A stretch of DNA of 64,000 nt from an uncultured Massilia sp. GTDB taxonomy: Bacteria; Pseudomonadota; Gammaproteobacteria; Burkholderiales; Burkholderiaceae_D. Of the stretch, positions 34,727 to 44,096 are shown one piece after another. The position numbers were made by a program, and so were the translations under genes. The notes beneath the pieces were generated by a model. It worked only from the letters and a program-made list of their open reading frames with translations, did no database searches and was not told where the DNA came from. The DNA lies in contig NZ_CAJYEB010000003.1 in assembly GCF_913773735.1 (NCBI RefSeq), positions 62,001-126,000 on the forward strand, in the 5' to 3' direction. How positions within the stretch are numbered: the stretch's first letter is position 1; each line of letters starts with the position of its first letter.

Positions 34727-36430
34727 ATGACTCAAAACGTATCGGTAGAAGTCACCGACGGCTTCCACCTGGTGATCGATGCCCTGAAGCACAACGACAT
34801 CGACACGATCTTCGGCCTGGTGGGCATCCCCATCACGGACCTCGCCCGCCTGGCGCAGGCGGAAGGGATGCGCTTCATTGGCTTTCGCCACGAGCAGAAC
34901 GCGGGCAATGCCGCCGCCATCGCCGGCTTCATCACGCAAAAGCCCGGGATCTGCCTGACGGTGTCGGCGCCCGGCTTCCTGAACGGCCTCACCGCGCTGG
35001 CGAACGCCACCACCAACTGCTTCCCGATGATCCTGATCTCGGGTTCCAGCGAACGCGAGATCGTCGACCTGCAGCAGGGCGACTACGAAGAGATGGACCA
35101 GCTCAACGCCGCCAAGCCCTATGCCAAGGCGGCCTACCGCATCAACAAGGCCGAGGACATCGGCATCGGCGTGGCGCGCGCCATCCGCGCCGCCGTCTCG
35201 GGCCGCCCGGGCGGCGTCTACCTCGACCTGCCGGCGCAGCTGCTGGCGCAGACCATCGAGGCCGGCCACGGCAAGCGCTCGCTGGTGAAGGTCGTCGATC
35301 CGGCGCCGCGCCAGCTGCCGGCGCCCGACGCGGTGCAGCGCGCGCTGGCCCTCATCAAGGGCGCGAAGAAGCCGCTGATCCTGCTCGGCAAGGGCGCCGC
35401 CTATGCGCAGGCCGATGCCGAGATCCGCGCCCTGGTCGAGCGCAGCGGCATCCCCTACCTGCCGATGTCGATGGCCAAGGGCCTGCTGCCCGACACCCAT
35501 GCGCAATCGGCTTCCGCCGCGCGCTCCTTCGTGCTGGCCGAGGCCGACGTGGTGGTGCTGGTCGGCGCGCGCCTGAACTGGCTGCTGGCGCACGGCAAGG
35601 GCAAGACCTGGGGCAAGCCCAAGCAGTTCGTGCAGATCGACATCGCCCCGACCGAAGTCGACAGCAACGTGCCGATCGCGGCGCCGCTGATCGGCGACAT
35701 CGGCTCCTGCGTGTCCGCGCTGCTGGACGGCCTGGACGGCGCCGGCATCGTGGCGCCGGGCGAGGAATGGCTGGGCGCGATCGCCGAGCGCAAGGAAGCC
35801 AACCAGGCCAAGATGGCGGCGCTGCTCGACAAGAACCCGGTGCCGATGAACTTCCACAGCGCGCTGCGCGCCATCCGCGACGTGCTCAAGGACCACCCGG
35901 ACATCAACCTCGTCAACGAGGGCGCCAACACGCTGGACTACGCCCGCAGCATCATCGACCAGTACCAGCCGCGCAAGCGCTTCGACTCCGGCACCTGGGG
36001 CATCATGGGCATCGGCATGGGCTTCGCCATCGGTGCTGCCGTCGTCAGCGGCAAGCCGGTGGTGGCCGTCGAGGGCGACAGCGCGTTCGGCTTCTCCGGC
36101 ATGGAACTGGAAACCATCTGCCGCTACCAGCTGCCGGTCACCACCATCGTCTTCAACAACAACGGCGTCTACAAGGGCACCGACGTGAACCCCACCGGCG
36201 GCGCGGACGTGGCGCCCACGGTGTTCGTCAAGAACGCCCGCTACGACAAGATGATCGAGGCCTTCGGCGGCATCGGCTACCACGCCACCACGCCGGAGGA
36301 ACTCACGCGCGCCCTGCAGGAAGCGATCGCCGCCGGCAAGCCGGCCCTGATCAATGCCGTGATCGACGAGACCGCCGGCACCGAGAGTGGCCGCCTGACC
36401 AACCTGAACCCGCAGAGCGCCAAGAAATAA
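34727..36430 (+). CDS. oxc: Oxalyl-CoA decarboxylase
   Basis: A 567-residue ThDP enzyme that decarboxylates oxalyl-CoA to formyl-CoA and CO2. The catalytic Glu is at residue 56 ('[13 protein letters not shown]'), the same number as in Oxalobacter Oxc. The cofactor motif is '[20 protein letters not shown]' ending with '[10 protein letters not shown]', near residues 449-485. '[19 protein letters not shown]' is an Oxc signature. CCGGAGAC precedes the ATG. It leads the oxc-frc2 operon; Crp/Fnr site 3 is upstream. Confidence 0.97.
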   Translation: MTQNVSVEVTDGFHLVIDALKHNDIDTIFGLVGIPITDLARLAQAEGMRFIGFRHEQNAGNAAAIAGFITQKPGICLTVSAPGFLNGLTALANATTNCFPMILISGSSEREIVDLQQGDYEEMDQLNAAKPYAKAAYRINKAEDIGIGVARAIRAAVSGRPGGVYLDLPAQLLAQTIEAGHGKRSLVKVVDPAPRQLPAPDAVQRALALIKGAKKPLILLGKGAAYAQADAEIRALVERSGIPYLPMSMAKGLLPDTHAQSASAARSFVLAEADVVVLVGARLNWLLAHGKGKTWGKPKQFVQIDIAPTEVDSNVPIAAPLIGDIGSCVSALLDGLDGAGIVAPGEEWLGAIAERKEANQAKMAALLDKNPVPMNFHSALRAIRDVLKDHPDINLVNEGANTLDYARSIIDQYQPRKRFDSGTWGIMGIGMGFAIGAAVVSGKPVVAVEGDSAFGFSGMELETICRYQLPVTTIVFNNNGVYKGTDVNPTGGADVAPTVFVKNARYDKMIEAFGGIGYHATTPEELTRALQEAIAAGKPALINAVIDETAGTESGRLTNLNPQSAKK

Positions 36431-36455
36431 ACCGGGAACGCAGCGCAAGGCACGA

Positions 36456-36478
36456 CACCGGCGCCATCGGCGCCGGTG
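36456..36478. other. Intercistronic hairpin between oxc and frc2
   Basis: A 10-bp perfect GC-rich stem (CACCGGCGCC with its complement) with a 3-nt loop and no U tract. It lies 25 bp after the oxc stop and about 48 bp before frc2. It may protect the 3' end of oxc mRNA or set the oxc:frc ratio. Confidence 0.5.
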
Positions 36479-36525
36479 CGAAGGATCCGTCACGTTTGCA
36501 GATATCGACAAAGGAGACAGGCATC

Positions 36526-37776
36526 ATGAGCAAACCACTGGAAGGCATCAAGATCATCGACTTCACGCACGTGCAGGCCGGCCCGGCCTGCACGCAACTG
36601 CTGGCCTGGTTCGGCGCCGACGTGATCAAGGTCGAGCGCCCCGGCGCCGGCGACGTCACCCGTTCGCAGCTGCGCGACATCCCCGGCGTGGACGCGCTGT
36701 ACTTCACCATGTTGAACAGCAACAAGCGCTCGCTGACGCTGGACACCAAGACGCCCGAGGGCAAGGAAATCCTGACGAAGCTGATCAAGGAATCCGACGT
36801 GCTGGTCGAGAACTTCGGCCCCGGCGCGCTCGACCGCATGGGCTTCACCTGGGAGCACATCAAGGAACTCAATCCGGGCATGATCGTCGCGTCCGTGAAG
36901 GGCTTCAGCGACGGCCACCACTACGAGGACCTGAAGGTCTACGAGAACGTGGCGCAGTGCGCCGGCGGCGCGGCGTCCACCACCGGCTTCGACGACGGTC
37001 CGCCGACCGTATCGGCCGCGGCGCTGGGCGACAGCAATACCGGCATGCACCTGGCGATCGGCATCCTGACCGCGCTGCGCGCGCGCGACGTCAGCGGCAA
37101 GGGCCAGAAGGTGGCCGTGTCGATGCAGGACAGCGTGCTGAACCTGTGCCGCGTGAAGCTGCGCGACCAGCAGCGCCTGGACCGCGTGGGTTACCTGGAA
37201 GAGTATCCGCAATACCCGCACGGCACGTTCTCCGACGTGGTGCCGCGCGGCGGCAATGCGGGTGGCGGCGGCCAGCCGGGCTGGGTGCTGAAGTGCAAGG
37301 GCTGGGAGACCGACCCGAATGCCTACATCTACTTCACGATCCAGGGCCATGCCTGGGCGCCGATCTGCCGCGCCATCGGCAAGGAAGAATGGATCGACGA
37401 TCCGGCCTACACGACGGCGCAGGCGCGCCAGGACAAGATCTTCGACATCTTCGGCACCATCGAAGACTGGCTGAAGGACAAGACCAAGTTCGAGGCCGTC
37501 GACATCCTGCGCAAGTTCGACATCCCGTGCGCGCCGGTGCTGACGATGAAGGAACTGGCGAACGACGAGTCGCTGCGCGCCAGCGGCACCATCGTCGAGG
37601 TCGACCACAAGGAACGCGGCAAGTACCTGACGGTGGGCAGCCCGATCAAGTTCTCGGACATGAAGCCGGAGATCAAGGGTTCGCCGCTGCTGGGCGAGCA
37701 CACCGACGAGATCCTGGAAGGCATGGGCTACAGCCAGCAGCAGATCAAGGACTTCCACGAGCGCCGCGTGGTCTGA
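36526..37776 (+). CDS. frc: Formyl-CoA:oxalate CoA-transferase, copy 2
   Basis: A 416-residue class III CoA-transferase, the same length as E. coli YfdW. It transfers CoA from formyl-CoA to oxalate, giving oxalyl-CoA for Oxc. The catalytic Asp is residue 169 in 'GDSNTGMH' and the glycine loop G-G-G-G-Q is at residues 246-250, both canonical. AAAGGAGAC precedes the ATG at 36526. It is the second gene after oxc and is closed by a good terminator at 37799. It is the clear frc of the pair. Confidence 0.96.
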   Translation: MSKPLEGIKIIDFTHVQAGPACTQLLAWFGADVIKVERPGAGDVTRSQLRDIPGVDALYFTMLNSNKRSLTLDTKTPEGKEILTKLIKESDVLVENFGPGALDRMGFTWEHIKELNPGMIVASVKGFSDGHHYEDLKVYENVAQCAGGAASTTGFDDGPPTVSAAALGDSNTGMHLAIGILTALRARDVSGKGQKVAVSMQDSVLNLCRVKLRDQQRLDRVGYLEEYPQYPHGTFSDVVPRGGNAGGGGQPGWVLKCKGWETDPNAYIYFTIQGHAWAPICRAIGKEEWIDDPAYTTAQARQDKIFDIFGTIEDWLKDKTKFEAVDILRKFDIPCAPVLTMKELANDESLRASGTIVEVDHKERGKYLTVGSPIKFSDMKPEIKGSPLLGEHTDEILEGMGYSQQQIKDFHERRVV

Positions 37777-37798
37777 CGCCGGCCGCGACCTGACAACG

Positions 37799-37830
37799 AT
37801 GCGCGCCCGCACCGCAGGCGCGCATTTTTT
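37799..37830 (+). terminator. Rho-independent terminator after frc2
   Basis: Stem ATGCGCGCC (37799-37807) with GGCGCGCAT (37817-37825), 9-nt loop, followed by five T at 37826-37830. It ends the oxc-frc2 transcript 16 bp before the PAS gene. Confidence 0.8.
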
Positions 37831-37845
37831 CATTCGGGAGAACCC

Positions 37846-38298
37846 ATGCACACCCCACTCGACTTCGAGCAACTGGCGCACGCCATGGGCGACGGCCTCG
37901 TCGTCTGCGATGCCGCCGGCACCATCGTGTTCTGGAACGCTGCGGCGACGCGCATCTTCGGCTTCACGCAGGAGGAGGCGCTCGGCACGTCGCTCGACCT
38001 GATCATCCCGCAGCGCCAGCAGCAGCGCCACTGGGACGGCTACCACCAGACCATGGCGACGGGCCGGACGCGCTACGGCAGCGACGTGCTGCGCGTGCCG
38101 GCCCTGCACAAGGAAGGAAAACCGCTGTCGATCGCCTTCACGGTGGCGCTGCTGCAGGCACCGGACGGCACCGTGTCTGCCATCGCCGCCGTGGTGCGCG
38201 ACGATACCGCGCGCTGGAGCGAGGAGCGCGCGCTGCGGGCGCGCGTGCGCGAGCTGGAGGCGGCGGCCGCCGTGGCGACGGCGGCGACGGCGCCATGA
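37846..38298 (+). CDS. Single-PAS-domain protein (PAS only, no output domain)
   Basis: A 150-residue soluble protein. Residues 7-125 are a PAS domain ('MGDGLVVCDAAGTIVFWNAAATRIFGF', 'VVRDDTARWSEERALRARV'). The last about 30 residues form an Arg/Glu-rich coiled coil and an Ala-rich tail. No kinase, HTH or other output domain is present. It lies 16 bp after the frc2 terminator, so it needs read-through or its own promoter. Such a free sensor would act by protein-protein contact. The ligand (heme, flavin or small acid) is unknown. Confidence 0.8.
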   Translation: MHTPLDFEQLAHAMGDGLVVCDAAGTIVFWNAAATRIFGFTQEEALGTSLDLIIPQRQQQRHWDGYHQTMATGRTRYGSDVLRVPALHKEGKPLSIAFTVALLQAPDGTVSAIAAVVRDDTARWSEERALRARVRELEAAAAVATAATAP

Positions 38299-38421
38299 CG
38301 ATGCGCGCACGTCGCGCGTCGGCAAATCTCACGAAAAATAACACTTAGACAATTTTCTTTACTTCGCAGGGAGCGGGACGCTACTATTTATTCGAGCAAC
38401 TACCTCTGTCCGATCCCGGGA

Positions 38422-38452
38422 AGCCGCAGGTACACCTGCGGCTTTTGTTTTT
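38422..38452 (+). terminator. Terminator-like hairpin ending 3 bp before a TonB-receptor start (possible attenuator)
   Basis: Stem AGCCGCAGG (38422-38430) with CCTGCGGCT (38435-38443), 4-nt loop, followed by TTTGTTTTT to 38452. The receptor ATG is at 38455. A weak promoter (TTTACT 38358, TACTAT 38382-38387, 18-bp spacer) lies upstream, so the hairpin may be in the receptor leader and act as an attenuator. Alternatively it ends the PAS-gene transcript. Confidence 0.6.
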
Positions 38453-38454
38453 GA

Positions 38455-40632
38455 ATGGTTCGAATGCGCATGACATTGATTTGCCTGCTGACGCTGTGCG
38501 CGGCGCAGGCCCAGGCCCAGGTCAAGACCGACCAGGCCCCCCAGCAGGTGACGGTGAACGGCACCCGGACCGACATGGATGCGAGCCGCGACGCCATCGC
38601 CGGCAAGATCGTCATCGGCAAGCAGCGCATCGCCGAGAGCGGCGTGCAGAACGTGGGCGAACTGCTGCGCCGCGAACCGGCGATCAGCATCGGCAAGGAC
38701 GGGCGCCTGGGCCTGCTCGGCCTGCCCGGCTACACGCAGGTGCTGGTGGACGGCCTGCCGCCGCAGGGCGATGCGTTCGCGCTCGACCTGGTGCAGGTGG
38801 AGCGCATCGAGATCGTCCGGTCCACCACGGCCGCGACCGGGCCGGTCGGCATCGCCGGCACCATCAACATCGTGCGCCGCAAGGCCGAGCGCAAGGCCTT
38901 CAGCCAGGCCAGCGTGGGCGCCACCAGTACCGGCGGGCGGGCAGGCGCGAACGTCTCGTGGATGAACAACCAGGTCGCGGCGGACAGCCCGTTCGTCTAC
39001 AACCTGTCGCTGTCGGCGCGGCGCACGAAGACGCCCAAGTCCAGCCATTACCTCGAGACGCGCGCCGTGGGCGATACCGGGCCGGTGCCGGAATTCGAGG
39101 GCGACAGCGCCGCCTCGAACGTGCTCGACATGGTCAACGCGAGCAGCGAATTCACCTGGACGCTCGACGCGGACAACAAGATCAGCCTGCGCCCCGACAT
39201 CGGCCGCTTTCGCGTCGTCGACGACGGCATCGAACGGCGCCGCTGGCAGGACGGCCGCCTGCTGGCGCTCGAGCGCGACAACCGCAATACCATGGACACC
39301 TGGGGGCTGCCGCTGCAATGGACCCGCCAGCTCGATGCGGACAGCGCGCTGTCGCTGCGCCTGAACATGAACCGCCCGCGCGTGAAGATCGATGCGCCCA
39401 GCCTGGAAGCCTGGTCCGATGCGCCGCTGCGCCGGCGCACGTATGCGCAGCGCTGGCGCGGCCGCAATTATTTCGTCGACCTCGACTTCAACACGGTACT
39501 GCGCGGCGGCCATGCCATCACGGCCGGCGCCAAGCTGGTGCGCAACGAGAACGACAAGACCTACACCGATCTCGTCGACGGCGTGCAGGACGCCAGCCTG
39601 GCCGTATTCGGGCGCGAGAGCGCCACGCGCACGGACAGCGGCCGCCTGTTCCTGCAGGACGAATGGCGCATCGACCGCACGTTCGCCCTGAACGCCGGGT
39701 TATCCGTCGAACGGCGCGTCTACGACCTCGCCGAAGGGCCGGTGCGCAACCGCGCCGATTTCAATATGTGGTCGCCGTCGCTGCACCTGTCGAAGAAGAT
39801 CGGCGGCGACCGCAGGCGCCAGGTGCGCTTGTCGCTGGCGCGCAGCTTCCAGCCGCCGTTCGCCGACCAGCTGCTGCTGCACCCGACTATCAACCCGTTC
39901 GCGCCGTGCCAGCCGGGCCGCCCGTGCGGCGCCAACGGCATCGACACGGCCGACCGCGCCGGCAATCCCGCGCTGCAGCCCGAGCGCGCGCTCGGCCTGA
40001 ACCTGTCGTACACGCACGGCATCGGCAGCGCCAGCGAGGTGATGGTGGAAGGCTATGCGCGCGACATCGCGGACAAGACGGGCTGGGAATACGCGTTCGG
40101 CAGCGTGCCCTGGGCCAGCGCGCCGCGCTACGTCTACCGGCCCGTCAACCTCGGCACGGCGACCGTGCGCGGCGTGAACCTGGAAGGCCGCGTGGCGGGC
40201 AAGGACTTGTCGACGGACCTGGCCACGCTGGAAATGCACGGCAGCCTGGGGTTCGCCCGTTCGGAACTGAGCGACGTGCCGGGACCGGACAACCGCATCG
40301 ACGGCCAGTCCCCCTGGCGCGCCAAGTTGGGCGGCAGCTACACGCTCAAGGCGGCGCCGCTGAAGCTGGGCGTCGAGGCCAGCGTGCTGCCGGGAGAATG
40401 GACCCGCAGCAGCGCCAGCGAGCGGGTGTACCAGTCGAGCCGGCGCACGCTGGGCATCAACGGCAGCTGGAAGCTCGACGCCAGGTCGAAGGTGACCGTC
40501 AACCTCGACAACCTGCTGCACCGGTCGACCACGCGCATCGAGGAATACCGGACCGTGGACGCGCTGCTGCGCCAATCGACCGGCGCGGCCGATCATGCGC
40601 GTATCGGCATCAAGTTCGATACATCCCTGTAA
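38455..40632 (+). CDS. TonB-dependent outer-membrane receptor (short, colicin-I-receptor-like)
   Basis: A 725-residue receptor. The signal peptide ends near A-Q-A-Q-A-Q. The plug domain shows 'VGELLRREPAISIGKDGRLG', 'YTQVLVDGLPPQG' and 'VERIEIVRSTTAATGPVG'. Barrel strands follow, ending G-I-K-F-D-T-S-L. No visible ribosome site lies before the ATG at 38455, where a terminator stem ends; ATGs at 38464 and 38470 are alternatives. Two small secreted genes follow within 22 bp, suggesting an operon. The substrate is unknown. Confidence 0.88.
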   Translation: MVRMRMTLICLLTLCAAQAQAQVKTDQAPQQVTVNGTRTDMDASRDAIAGKIVIGKQRIAESGVQNVGELLRREPAISIGKDGRLGLLGLPGYTQVLVDGLPPQGDAFALDLVQVERIEIVRSTTAATGPVGIAGTINIVRRKAERKAFSQASVGATSTGGRAGANVSWMNNQVAADSPFVYNLSLSARRTKTPKSSHYLETRAVGDTGPVPEFEGDSAASNVLDMVNASSEFTWTLDADNKISLRPDIGRFRVVDDGIERRRWQDGRLLALERDNRNTMDTWGLPLQWTRQLDADSALSLRLNMNRPRVKIDAPSLEAWSDAPLRRRTYAQRWRGRNYFVDLDFNTVLRGGHAITAGAKLVRNENDKTYTDLVDGVQDASLAVFGRESATRTDSGRLFLQDEWRIDRTFALNAGLSVERRVYDLAEGPVRNRADFNMWSPSLHLSKKIGGDRRRQVRLSLARSFQPPFADQLLLHPTINPFAPCQPGRPCGANGIDTADRAGNPALQPERALGLNLSYTHGIGSASEVMVEGYARDIADKTGWEYAFGSVPWASAPRYVYRPVNLGTATVRGVNLEGRVAGKDLSTDLATLEMHGSLGFARSELSDVPGPDNRIDGQSPWRAKLGGSYTLKAAPLKLGVEASVLPGEWTRSSASERVYQSSRRTLGINGSWKLDARSKVTVNLDNLLHRSTTRIEEYRTVDALLRQSTGAADHARIGIKFDTSL

Positions 40633-40653
40633 CCGTCGCCATCGAGGAAGCCC

Positions 40654-40947
40654 ATGAAACATCTCATTGTCTTGCTGGCGGCATGCCTGTGCGCCGCCGG
40701 CGCATTCGCCCAGAAGGCGACCACGCGCCAGTATTGCACGCGGACCTGCATCGAGATGGATCCGGACAATCCGAAGAAAGTCCTGCATCTCCAGCGCCTG
40801 AAGCAGATCCGCGACAGGATGCAGGCGGAAACCGATCCGGACAAGCGCAAGGCGGTGGCGCAGGAGGAAAGCGCCGAGCGCGAACGGCACCAGGACGCGC
40901 TGGAAAACATGTGCGGCCTCATCTGCGCCGGCAATCCCGAAGAATGA
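40654..40947 (+). CDS. Secreted twin-CX3C helical protein 1, unknown
   Basis: A 97-residue protein with a signal peptide (residues 1-19, A-F-A). The mature part has Cys pairs C28-x3-C32 and C87-x3-C91 with a charged helical middle ('QRLKQIRDRMQAETDPDKRKAV'). This is the pattern of a helical hairpin held by two disulfides. It is paralogous to the next gene: both have T-T-x-x-x-C-T-R-x-C and a C-terminal N-P-E/D-E. GAGGAAGC precedes the ATG, 21 bp after the receptor gene. It is presumably periplasmic; I know no family. Confidence 0.72.
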   Translation: MKHLIVLLAACLCAAGAFAQKATTRQYCTRTCIEMDPDNPKKVLHLQRLKQIRDRMQAETDPDKRKAVAQEESAERERHQDALENMCGLICAGNPEE

Positions 40948-41249
40948 GCATGAAGACATCCATCGTCCTGTCGCTGGCCCTGGCCTCATCGGCCGCATGC
41001 GCCCAGTGGGGCGACCGCGCCACCACGACGCAGGAATGCACGCGCCGCTGCATCGCTGCGGAAGCGCCGAATGCCCTGCTGTCCCGGTACGACCGGCGCC
41101 TGGAACGGCTGCGGGAACGCCGGCAGTCCGCTTCCGGTCCGAAGATGCTGGAAGCACTGGCACGGGAAGAGGCGGCGATCCTCGGCGAGCGGCGCGAGGC
41201 GCGCGAGGCGCTGTGCCGCAAGGCGTGCTCGGACAATCCCGACGAATAG
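40944..41249 (+). CDS. Secreted twin-CX3C helical protein 2, unknown
   Basis: A 101-residue paralog of the previous gene. Its start overlaps the previous stop as ATGA, suggesting coupled translation; a second in-frame ATG at 40950 is possible. After a signal peptide (S-S-A-A-C-A), Cys pairs at C30-x3-C34 and C89-x3-C93 (counting from the second Met) are spaced 55 residues apart, exactly as in the first protein. The middle is Arg/Glu-rich helix. It ends S-D-N-P-D-E. Probably periplasmic; function unknown. Confidence 0.7.
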   Translation: MSMKTSIVLSLALASSAACAQWGDRATTTQECTRRCIAAEAPNALLSRYDRRLERLRERRQSASGPKMLEALAREEAAILGERREAREALCRKACSDNPDE

Positions 41250-41325
41250 TCGATGGGCCCGACGAAATACACAGCGGGAATGTATCCGCTATAGTGCTGC
41301 CAACGACACATCAGGCAGCACATCC

Positions 41326-43317
41326 ATGAACCACCCCCGCCATTCCGACGACAACGACACCGACAACCACCAGGCCGACGACGACGCGCTGCTCGAACGC
41401 GAGTTGCGGCTGCGCGAGCGCGGCGTCGAACTGGTCCGTCTCGAAGGGCGCGTGTTCCTGCGCTTCGCGGGCGCCGTGCGCGTCGACGGCCTGCACGTCG
41501 ACTACCGCCTGGTGCCGGCGCGCGGGGTGCTGGCGAAATCGAGCAAGTGGCGCCGCATGGACCTCGATGCGCGCCGCGCGCTGCTCGCCGAACGCGCCAC
41601 GCGCGACGCCTACGACGACCTGAACCAGGAGACCGAGGAATTCGTGCGCGCCGTCGCCGACACCGCCGACGACGCCGGCTTCGACCCGATGCTGTTCCTG
41701 CACGTGCTGGAAGAACTGGAGACGTCCGAGCCGGCCGAGTACGTGTTCGAACGCATCCGCCAGCGCCTCGACCACGCCGTCGAGCGCGAGGCCGAAGAGC
41801 GCCATGCGGCGCGCACCAAGGAAAGCATCAACCTGGCCGAATATCCGGCCTCGTTCGAGGCGGCCAGCCGCATGGCGCGCCGCTTCGTCGCGCTGCTCGG
41901 CCCCACCAATTCCGGCAAGACCCACAAGGCGATGGAAGCGCTGGCCCAGGCCGGCAGCGGCGTCTATCTCGCCCCGCTGCGCCTGCTGGCGCTGGAAAAC
42001 TACGAACGCCTGCAGGGCGTGGTGCGCGCCGACGGCAAGCCGCTGGCCGTGAGCCTCGTCACCGGAGAAGAACGCCGCCTGGCCGAGAACGCCACCCACG
42101 TGGCCAGCACCGTCGAGATGCTGGATACCCGCACGCCGGTCGAGGTGGCCGTCATCGACGAGATCCAGATGCTGGCCGACCGCGACCGCGGCGCCGCCTG
42201 GACCGCCGCCGTGTGCGGCGCGCCGGCCTCGGTCGTCTACCTCGTCGGCGCACCCGAGGCGCGCCGTGCGATCGAGGCGCTGGCCGAGCGCCTCGAGTGT
42301 CCGCTCGAAGTGCACGTCCTGAAACGCAAGGCGCCGCTGTCGATGGAACCGTCGGCCGTGCGCAAGATCCGCAACCTGCGCCGCGGCGACGCCGTCATCG
42401 CGTTCTCGCGCCGCAACGTGCTGATGTGGCGCGACATGATCACCGAGATGGGCCTGACGGTGGCCACCGTCTACGGCAACCTGTCGCCGGAAGTGCGGCG
42501 CGCCCAGGCCGAGCGTTTCCGCGAAGGGCAGGCCGACATCGTGGTCGGCACCGACGCGATCGCGATGGGCCTGAACATGCCGATCCAGCGCATCGTGATG
42601 ACGACGGCCGTGAAATACAACGGCGTCGAGGAGGAAGAGATTTCGGCGGCGCTGGCCAAGCAGATCGCCGGGCGCGCCGGCCGCTACGGCGTGCACGAGG
42701 AGGGCTTCGTGGCCGGCTACGACGACGACACGCACGAGGTCGTGCGCGCGCTGATGAAGGAAAAGATCCCGCCCGTGAAGGCGAGCGGCTTCGCGGTGGC
42801 GCCATCGATCGAGCAACTGCACCGGATTTCCGCGGTGACGGGCGAGACCTCGCTGGTGAAGCTCTTGAAACGCTTCGTGCACAATATCGACGTGCCGGAC
42901 GGCTTTTTTTATCCGAAGATTACCGAGGAGCAGAACGAGCGCGCCGAATGGCTCGACACGCTGGACCTGAGCGTGGCCGAGAAGTTCACGCTGTCGCTGG
43001 TGCCGATCTCGACCCGGGTGCCGGTGCTGGAAAGCGCCTGGTCGCACTGGGCGCAGTCGCTGGCCAAACGCAAGGTCTGCAAGCTGCAGCCGCAGCCGCA
43101 GGAACTGTTCTGGAAAAACCTGCAGGAAGTCGAGGACACCTGCCGCATGTACTCGGCCTATGCCTGGCTCGGCTACCGCATGCCGGACTTCTTCCCCAGC
43201 ATCGAGGAAGCGCAGGCGCTGGCGCGCGAGGCGTCCGAACGTGTCGACTCGCTGCTGCAGCAGCAGAACGCGGCGGCGCGCAAGCGCCAATCGAAGAAGG
43301 AGCGCGGGCGCTGGTGA
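41326..43317 (+). CDS. Suv3-like superfamily-2 RNA helicase
   Basis: A 663-residue helicase resembling Suv3, the mitochondrial degradosome helicase. Walker A is 'GPTNSGKTHKAME' near residues 190-202, motif II 'VIDEIQMLAD' (DEIQ in place of DEAD) near 275, and motif VI 'QIAGRAGRYG' near 446. The Suv3 C-terminal domain follows ('RRGDAVIAFSRRNV', 'LDLSVAEKF', 'FFPSIEEAQALAREASERV'). The acidic His/Asp start is probably disordered. Expected to unwind RNA with a nuclease. The start at 41326 gives M-N-H-P-R; upstream frame overlaps other genes. Confidence 0.87.
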   Translation: MNHPRHSDDNDTDNHQADDDALLERELRLRERGVELVRLEGRVFLRFAGAVRVDGLHVDYRLVPARGVLAKSSKWRRMDLDARRALLAERATRDAYDDLNQETEEFVRAVADTADDAGFDPMLFLHVLEELETSEPAEYVFERIRQRLDHAVEREAEERHAARTKESINLAEYPASFEAASRMARRFVALLGPTNSGKTHKAMEALAQAGSGVYLAPLRLLALENYERLQGVVRADGKPLAVSLVTGEERRLAENATHVASTVEMLDTRTPVEVAVIDEIQMLADRDRGAAWTAAVCGAPASVVYLVGAPEARRAIEALAERLECPLEVHVLKRKAPLSMEPSAVRKIRNLRRGDAVIAFSRRNVLMWRDMITEMGLTVATVYGNLSPEVRRAQAERFREGQADIVVGTDAIAMGLNMPIQRIVMTTAVKYNGVEEEEISAALAKQIAGRAGRYGVHEEGFVAGYDDDTHEVVRALMKEKIPPVKASGFAVAPSIEQLHRISAVTGETSLVKLLKRFVHNIDVPDGFFYPKITEEQNERAEWLDTLDLSVAEKFTLSLVPISTRVPVLESAWSHWAQSLAKRKVCKLQPQPQELFWKNLQEVEDTCRMYSAYAWLGYRMPDFFPSIEEAQALAREASERVDSLLQQQNAAARKRQSKKERGRW

Positions 43318-43323
43318 ACGGCC

Positions 43324-44016
43324 TCAGCGCGACGCGCGCTGCCCCTTGGCCTCTGCTTCGATCACGCCGGGAATGCGCCGCACCCGGTCGATCATCGTGC
43401 GGAACTCGTTCTCGGACATGCGCGACAGCGCGATCAGCACGTCGTCGGTATTGCCCGACTCGGCGTTCTGCTGGACGATGAAGGAACTGATGCGGCTGGT
43501 CAGCGGTCCCAACTCCTGTTCCAGCACGTGCAGCGTCAGGCGTCCGCGCTCGGCCGAGATGAGCAGTTCGCGCCGTTGCCGGCTGGCGAAATAGCGCTGC
43601 TCCATCGGCTTGATGCCGGCCAGGATGAACAGGATGATGACGGTCGCGCCGAGCGCCGACACGTACAGTCCGCCGCCCACGGCCAGGCCGATCGCGGCCA
43701 CCGTCCACAGGCTGGCCGCCGTCGTCAGCCCGCGCACGATCTCGCCGCGCAGCAGGATCGAGCCGGCGCCGAGGAAGCCGATGCCCGACACGACCTGGGC
43801 CGCCACGCGCGACGGATCGAGGGAGACGTGTTCACGGCCCAGCACGTCCATGAAGCCGTAGGCGGACACGATCATGAACAGGCAGGCGCCCACCGACACC
43901 AGCATATGGGTACGCAGGCCGGCCGCCCAGGACAGGCGTTCGCGTTCGAAGCCGATGGCGCCGCCGAGCAGGGCGGCGAGGCCCAGGCGCGCAATGAATT
44001 CAAGTTCGAGAAGCAT
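43324..44016 (-). CDS. MgtC/SapB-family membrane protein
   Basis: A 230-residue inner-membrane protein of the MgtC family. The conserved 'LAALLGGAIGFERE' start, 'GLRTHMLVSVGACLFMIVSAYGF', and 'QVVSGIGFLGAGSILLRG' lie in four to five membrane helices (residues 5-125). The C-terminal about 90 residues form an ACT-like cytoplasmic domain ('RIPGVIEAEAKGQ'). It relates to Mg2+ homeostasis and stress. AAGGAAAG precedes the ATG at 44016. It is convergent with the helicase gene by 6 bp. Confidence 0.88.
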   Translation of the reverse strand: MLLELEFIARLGLAALLGGAIGFERERLSWAAGLRTHMLVSVGACLFMIVSAYGFMDVLGREHVSLDPSRVAAQVVSGIGFLGAGSILLRGEIVRGLTTAASLWTVAAIGLAVGGGLYVSALGATVIILFILAGIKPMEQRYFASRQRRELLISAERGRLTLHVLEQELGPLTSRISSFIVQQNAESGNTDDVLIALSRMSENEFRTMIDRVRRIPGVIEAEAKGQRASR

Positions 44017-44096
44017 GTGCTTTCCTTGATGAATCATCGAGCATTTCATCTTAGCATGCAGGAAAGAATTGCTCCGGCGCTACTGTGTTATCGGCA

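Noticed and set aside
38299..38354. A small gene between the PAS gene and the second TonB receptor
   Set aside because: No frame with ribosome site; the interval holds only promoter-like and terminator-like signals.
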